From assembly GCA_963738575.1 (NCBI GenBank), contig CAVTWY010000002.1, positions 372,001 through 436,000 on the forward strand: a stretch of 64,000 bases of DNA. Direction: 5' to 3'. This DNA is from CAVTWY01 sp963738575 (GTDB taxonomy: Bacteria; Pseudomonadota; Gammaproteobacteria; Burkholderiales; Burkholderiaceae_C). Position numbers and translations under genes: made by a program. Shown here piece after piece: positions 61,143 to 64,000 of the stretch (within the stretch, counting starts at the first letter, position 1; every line of letters begins with the position of its first letter). The notes beneath the pieces were generated by a model. That model was not told where the DNA came from and searched no databases. It was given only the letters and a program-made list of their open reading frames with translations.

Positions 61143-62099
61143 TCAGGCTGACGCGCGTGCATCAAGCCATGCCAGCAGCGGCGACTTCACACGCACCAAA
61201 CCTCTGTAGGCCAGCACGTCGTTGCTCATGGACGCCACCACGTCGTGCAACCTGCGAGCCCGCAGTGGTGAGTCGATCACGGTCGCCAAGGGTTGGCAAT
61301 CCACGCCAATCGCAAACACCGCCTGCTGCAAGTGGGGCAGCGGCAGAAAGCTTTGGCGTTCGCTGCGAAACCAAGCACTTGGGTTGGCCGTGTCCGCAAA
61401 GGCGTGGTGAAGCCATGGGTCGTCGGCCGTCACTGTGGGGTGCGCGTTCAGGCGTGGGTGACCCGTCACGTTCCAAACGAACCGCTCGTAAACCACCGCG
61501 CCACAAACCAGCCGCATCAAGTGCTCACCGGCTTTGAGGAGCACGACGTTGTCGGCCACGGGTGCGTGGATCTGGGTGAAATGCAACCCGATCTTGGCCT
61601 GCGGTGTCCAGCGTGACGGCAAGGCCACGGCCATCCACGGAACGGTGCCGCTTTGCCCGTCCACGATGGCCAAGTCCTCTGCAAACGTCAGGGCCATCAT
61701 GCCCGCCAGGCGCCAAGTGTCCGGCAGCAGTGCCAGACACCTCGGCACCTCGTCGCCCAGGCCAAACGCACCGCTTGCCGTGGTGACGACCCGCCCGTCT
61801 TCCACCGCCACGCCCAACTGCAGCGCCGTGGCACGACGACCGTCCCAGGTGAGGTGCAGCGGATGCTCATTTTGAGCATGCGCACAAAGTGCATGCAGCG
61901 CCGGCGTGGCGTCAAACCCAGGGACACAAGCCAGTGCATGGGTGGGCGTTGCCGACAACACCGCCAGTTTTTCTCGTTGGTGCTTGGACCCCGGCGCGAT
62001 GGGCGTTAGCTGGTGTACGCCGGGCGCCAATGCGCGCAGCCCGGGTTGCATCTTGAAGGGCGCTTGCAAGGCAGCGTCAAAGTCAAAGCTTGTCAACAT
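61143..62099 (-). CDS. DUF3445 / heme-dependent oxidative N-demethylase-like protein
   Basis: This 318-residue protein matches the DUF3445 family (alpha subunit of heme-dependent oxidative N-demethylase). PFKMQPGLRALAPGVHQL is near the start, and IGLHFTQIHAPVADN with RSERQSFLPLPHLQQAVFAIGV near the end are typical. The central His/Arg region would bind heme. The start at ATG 62099 (MLTSFDFDAALQ) is chosen over a TTG at 62189, which would read through the efp terminator. The partner reductase subunits are not adjacent, so the true substrate is unknown. Confidence 0.78.
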   Translation of the reverse strand: MLTSFDFDAALQAPFKMQPGLRALAPGVHQLTPIAPGSKHQREKLAVLSATPTHALACVPGFDATPALHALCAHAQNEHPLHLTWDGRRATALQLGVAVEDGRVVTTASGAFGLGDEVPRCLALLPDTWRLAGMMALTFAEDLAIVDGQSGTVPWMAVALPSRWTPQAKIGLHFTQIHAPVADNVVLLKAGEHLMRLVCGAVVYERFVWNVTGHPRLNAHPTVTADDPWLHHAFADTANPSAWFRSERQSFLPLPHLQQAVFAIGVDCQPLATVIDSPLRARRLHDVVASMSNDVLAYRGLVRVKSPLLAWLDARASA

Positions 62100-62155
62100 G
62101 ACAACAGTTTGCACTGAAAGCGCATCAATCTTGCCCCGAGGCACGTTGACCCATG

Positions 62156-62182
62156 AAAAACGGGCGCCGAGGCACCCGTTTT
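62156..62182 (-). terminator. Rho-independent terminator of efp
   Basis: On the minus strand ACGGG and CCCGT (62175-62179 with 62160-62164) close a GC-rich stem followed by TTTTT. It lies about 20 bases after the efp stop codon. The flanking A and T runs make it partly bidirectional. Confidence 0.8.
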
Positions 62183-62200
62183 GCAGCAAGCGGCAAATGG

Positions 62201-62755
62201 TTAGACCCGCTTGCGGTACTCGTGCGTGCGTGTGTCAATCTCAACCTTGTCACCGTTTTCCACAAACATGGGGACGGTGATTTCAAAACCGGTGCCCAGC
62301 AATTTGGCAGGCTTCATGACTTTGCCCGAGGTATCGCCTTTGACGGCGGGCTCGGTCACGATCTCGCGCACCACACTGGTGGGCAGCTCGACCGAGATGG
62401 CCTTGCCTTCGTAGAACACCACTTCAACGGTCATGCCGTCGTCGAGGTAACTGATGGCGTCGCCCATGTTTTCGGCTTCGACTTCAAACTGGTTGTACTC
62501 CTCGTCCATGAAGGTGTACATCGGGTCGGCAAAGTAAGAGTAGGTGCACTCTTTTTTGTCCAACACGATCTGGTCCATCTTGTCGTCCGCCTTGAAGACC
62601 ACTTCGGTGCCCGACGAGTTGAGCAAGTTCTTGAGCTTCATGCGCACGGTGGCCGAGTTGCGCCCCCCGCGGCTGTATTCGGTTTTGAGCACGACCATCG
62701 GCTCTTTGCTGTGCATGATGACGTTGCCAGCGCGAATTTCTTGTGCGATCTTCAT
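62201..62755 (-). CDS. efp: Elongation factor P
   Basis: EF-P relieves ribosome stalling at polyproline. The 184-residue product has the three-domain beta fold with MKIAQEIRAGNVIMH at the start. The tip loop reads SRGGRNSATVR with arginine at position 32, the residue rhamnosylated by EarP in the Arg subtype rather than the Lys34 type. The C-terminal domain ends VEIDTRTHEYRKRV. earP lies upstream on the same strand. Confidence 0.96.
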   Translation of the reverse strand: MKIAQEIRAGNVIMHSKEPMVVLKTEYSRGGRNSATVRMKLKNLLNSSGTEVVFKADDKMDQIVLDKKECTYSYFADPMYTFMDEEYNQFEVEAENMGDAISYLDDGMTVEVVFYEGKAISVELPTSVVREIVTEPAVKGDTSGKVMKPAKLLGTGFEITVPMFVENGDKVEIDTRTHEYRKRV

Positions 62756-62906
62756 GGTGAGGGTTCCGTTGCGGCAGGGAAGGGCCGACTCGACTTTCGG
62801 GGTCGACTGCATCAGCCTATGGGGCCAGGGCGGTGCCTTGGCGGGTTGCCCGAGCCTGAGGGCCCATTTCTGGCGCATTTCAGGGTTCGGTGCTAAGCCC
62901 TCAATT

Positions 62907-63995
62907 CTACCCTGGGACGAAGTTGCTATCGGCTGCTTGGGGCGACAACTGTGCAACAACAAACCGCTGCAGTTGGGTGGCCAAGTCTGCCTGGGCGGCC
63001 AGCGTCTGACGCCACGGGTTGATGGCGTTGGCCCAAGCCTGCAGCAGGGATGCGTCCAGGCGGATGGGGGCGGTGTCGCCGCCAAAGTGATTGAGCTGGT
63101 GCCAAACTTGGCGAACACCGGCGGCTACCGGCATCGCTACACCTTCGAGCATGTGATCGAGCCAAGCATCCAGCTTGGCCCTGTGCGCGCCGTCGCCTTG
63201 CGCGTAGATGTTCCACACAAAAGGCCGCCCCGCAAACACGGCGCTAACGAGCGAGTCTTCGCCGCGCACCACGTTCAAGTCGCACTGAGTCAACAGCTGG
63301 TCGAACGCGGGTTGCGCAAGCCAGGGCAGCTCGTGCAACCGCAGCATGGGGTGGCGGGCGTGGTGGCCTCCCGGCTCCCAACGCGACCGTAGAGCATCCA
63401 GCGAAGGGCCCTGTGCGGCCACGATCAAGGTGGGCTCGGTCGCCAATGATTGCAGCAAAGCGTCAAAGTTTGCGTGGGCGTAAGCAAAAACGCTGACGAC
63501 GCGCTCGTCAGGCCGGGTGGGCAGCGCTGGCGGCGCTTGGGTCGCATCAGGTAGATGCCGCAGCAGGCCGCCGGTTTGTAGGTTCAGCCCGGGGTAAAAA
63601 AACCACTTGGTGAGACCAACCCCGGGACCTGCAAGTTGAGGCGACTGAAGGCCGTGGCTACGCGCGGCGTAGCTTTGTGCGCTTAGGTACTCCAAGTTGA
63701 TCCACACGGGTGGTTGCGCGTTGGTCTTCATGCGCGCGATGAAGGGCGCTGGCGGTGTGCAGCCAAATGCTTCAATGACAACGGCGCCCACGCTGAATGC
63801 ATGCGCGGCATCGTCGAATGGCAACACCTCAACCCCGGCTTCGCCTCGCGGTGCCATCCACGCCAAGGCGCTCGCGTCGTCGACCCAAAGCCGAACCGCA
63901 CGACCGGCGGCAGCCAAGGTTCGGCCGAGCCGCCAGCAAACGCCTAGGTCACCGTGGTTGTCGATGACGCGGCAAAAAATGTCCCATCGTTGCAT
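62907..63995 (-). CDS. earP: EF-P arginine rhamnosyltransferase EarP
   Basis: EarP transfers rhamnose from dTDP-rhamnose to Arg32 of EF-P. The 362-residue GT-B enzyme shows WDIFCRVIDNHGDLGVCWRLGR at the start, where Asp12 and Asp16 fit the conserved catalytic aspartates, and NVVRGEDSLVSAVFAGRPFVWNIY, containing the essential RGED glutamate. It is 151 bases upstream of efp on the same strand, so enzyme and target are linked. The gene is complete within the window. Confidence 0.95.
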   Translation of the reverse strand: MQRWDIFCRVIDNHGDLGVCWRLGRTLAAAGRAVRLWVDDASALAWMAPRGEAGVEVLPFDDAAHAFSVGAVVIEAFGCTPPAPFIARMKTNAQPPVWINLEYLSAQSYAARSHGLQSPQLAGPGVGLTKWFFYPGLNLQTGGLLRHLPDATQAPPALPTRPDERVVSVFAYAHANFDALLQSLATEPTLIVAAQGPSLDALRSRWEPGGHHARHPMLRLHELPWLAQPAFDQLLTQCDLNVVRGEDSLVSAVFAGRPFVWNIYAQGDGAHRAKLDAWLDHMLEGVAMPVAAGVRQVWHQLNHFGGDTAPIRLDASLLQAWANAINPWRQTLAAQADLATQLQRFVVAQLSPQAADSNFVPG

Positions 63996-64000
63996 GGCGC

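Overview
The window looks like a chromosomal segment of a Burkholderiales betaproteobacterium, probably Comamonadaceae-like. The basis is high GC, dense short operons, housekeeping genes of that group (class I fumarase, EarP with an Arg32-type EF-P, MnmC, a tandem-riboswitch gcv operon) and no plasmid or phage signature. Apart from one IS110-family insertion sequence at the left edge, the content is core metabolism. No tRNA, rRNA or CRISPR array was seen.

Layout. 1-1.7 kb: IS110-type transposase whose Shine-Dalgarno can be hidden in a hairpin. 1.7-10.7 kb: a complete phosphate-starvation block, with a PhoX-type phosphatase (broken by one frameshift) divergent from pstS-pstC-pstA-pstB-phoU-phoB-phoR and Pho boxes for both directions in the shared intergenic region. 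10.7-28.9 kb: class I fumarase with a UPF0114 membrane protein, acetyl-CoA synthetase, a thioesterase, glgC-glgA, a DUF1624 membrane protein overlapping rlmB, a flavodoxin, a dehydrogenase/two-part chromate transporter operon, a DUF1993 protein, a penicillin-acylase-family hydrolase, aroC, an esterase-like lipoprotein and a DUF3253 protein. 29-33.4 kb: an RND efflux pair preceded by repeated dyads. 33.5-39.7 kb: gcvT-gcvH-gcvP-sdaA behind a tandem glycine riboswitch, routing excess glycine through serine to pyruvate. 39.8-42.8 kb: ETF-ubiquinone oxidoreductase (frameshifted), a short-chain dehydrogenase and a thioesterase. 42.8-49.8 kb: a palindromic intergenic element, indolepyruvate ferredoxin oxidoreductase iorA-iorB (iorB frameshifted) and a TRAP transporter. 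49.8-53.2 kb: a tiny secreted cysteine-pair peptide, a TolB-like lipoprotein, a membrane protein, a GST and a PAS-LuxR regulator. 53.4-64 kb: scoA-scoB, a YqjD-like protein, pyrD with a triplicated tail, rpiA, an S9 peptidase, mnmC, a DUF3445 protein, efp and earP.

The most unusual item is the 43-residue peptide gene at 49880-50011 (minus strand). It has a ribosome-binding site, a signal peptide, a strong terminator and three exactly spaced Cys-Cys pairs in a predicted 19-residue mature part. Three conserved genes (phoX, ETF-QO gene, iorB) each carry exactly one single-base indel, which points to residual assembly error at least as much as to gene decay.
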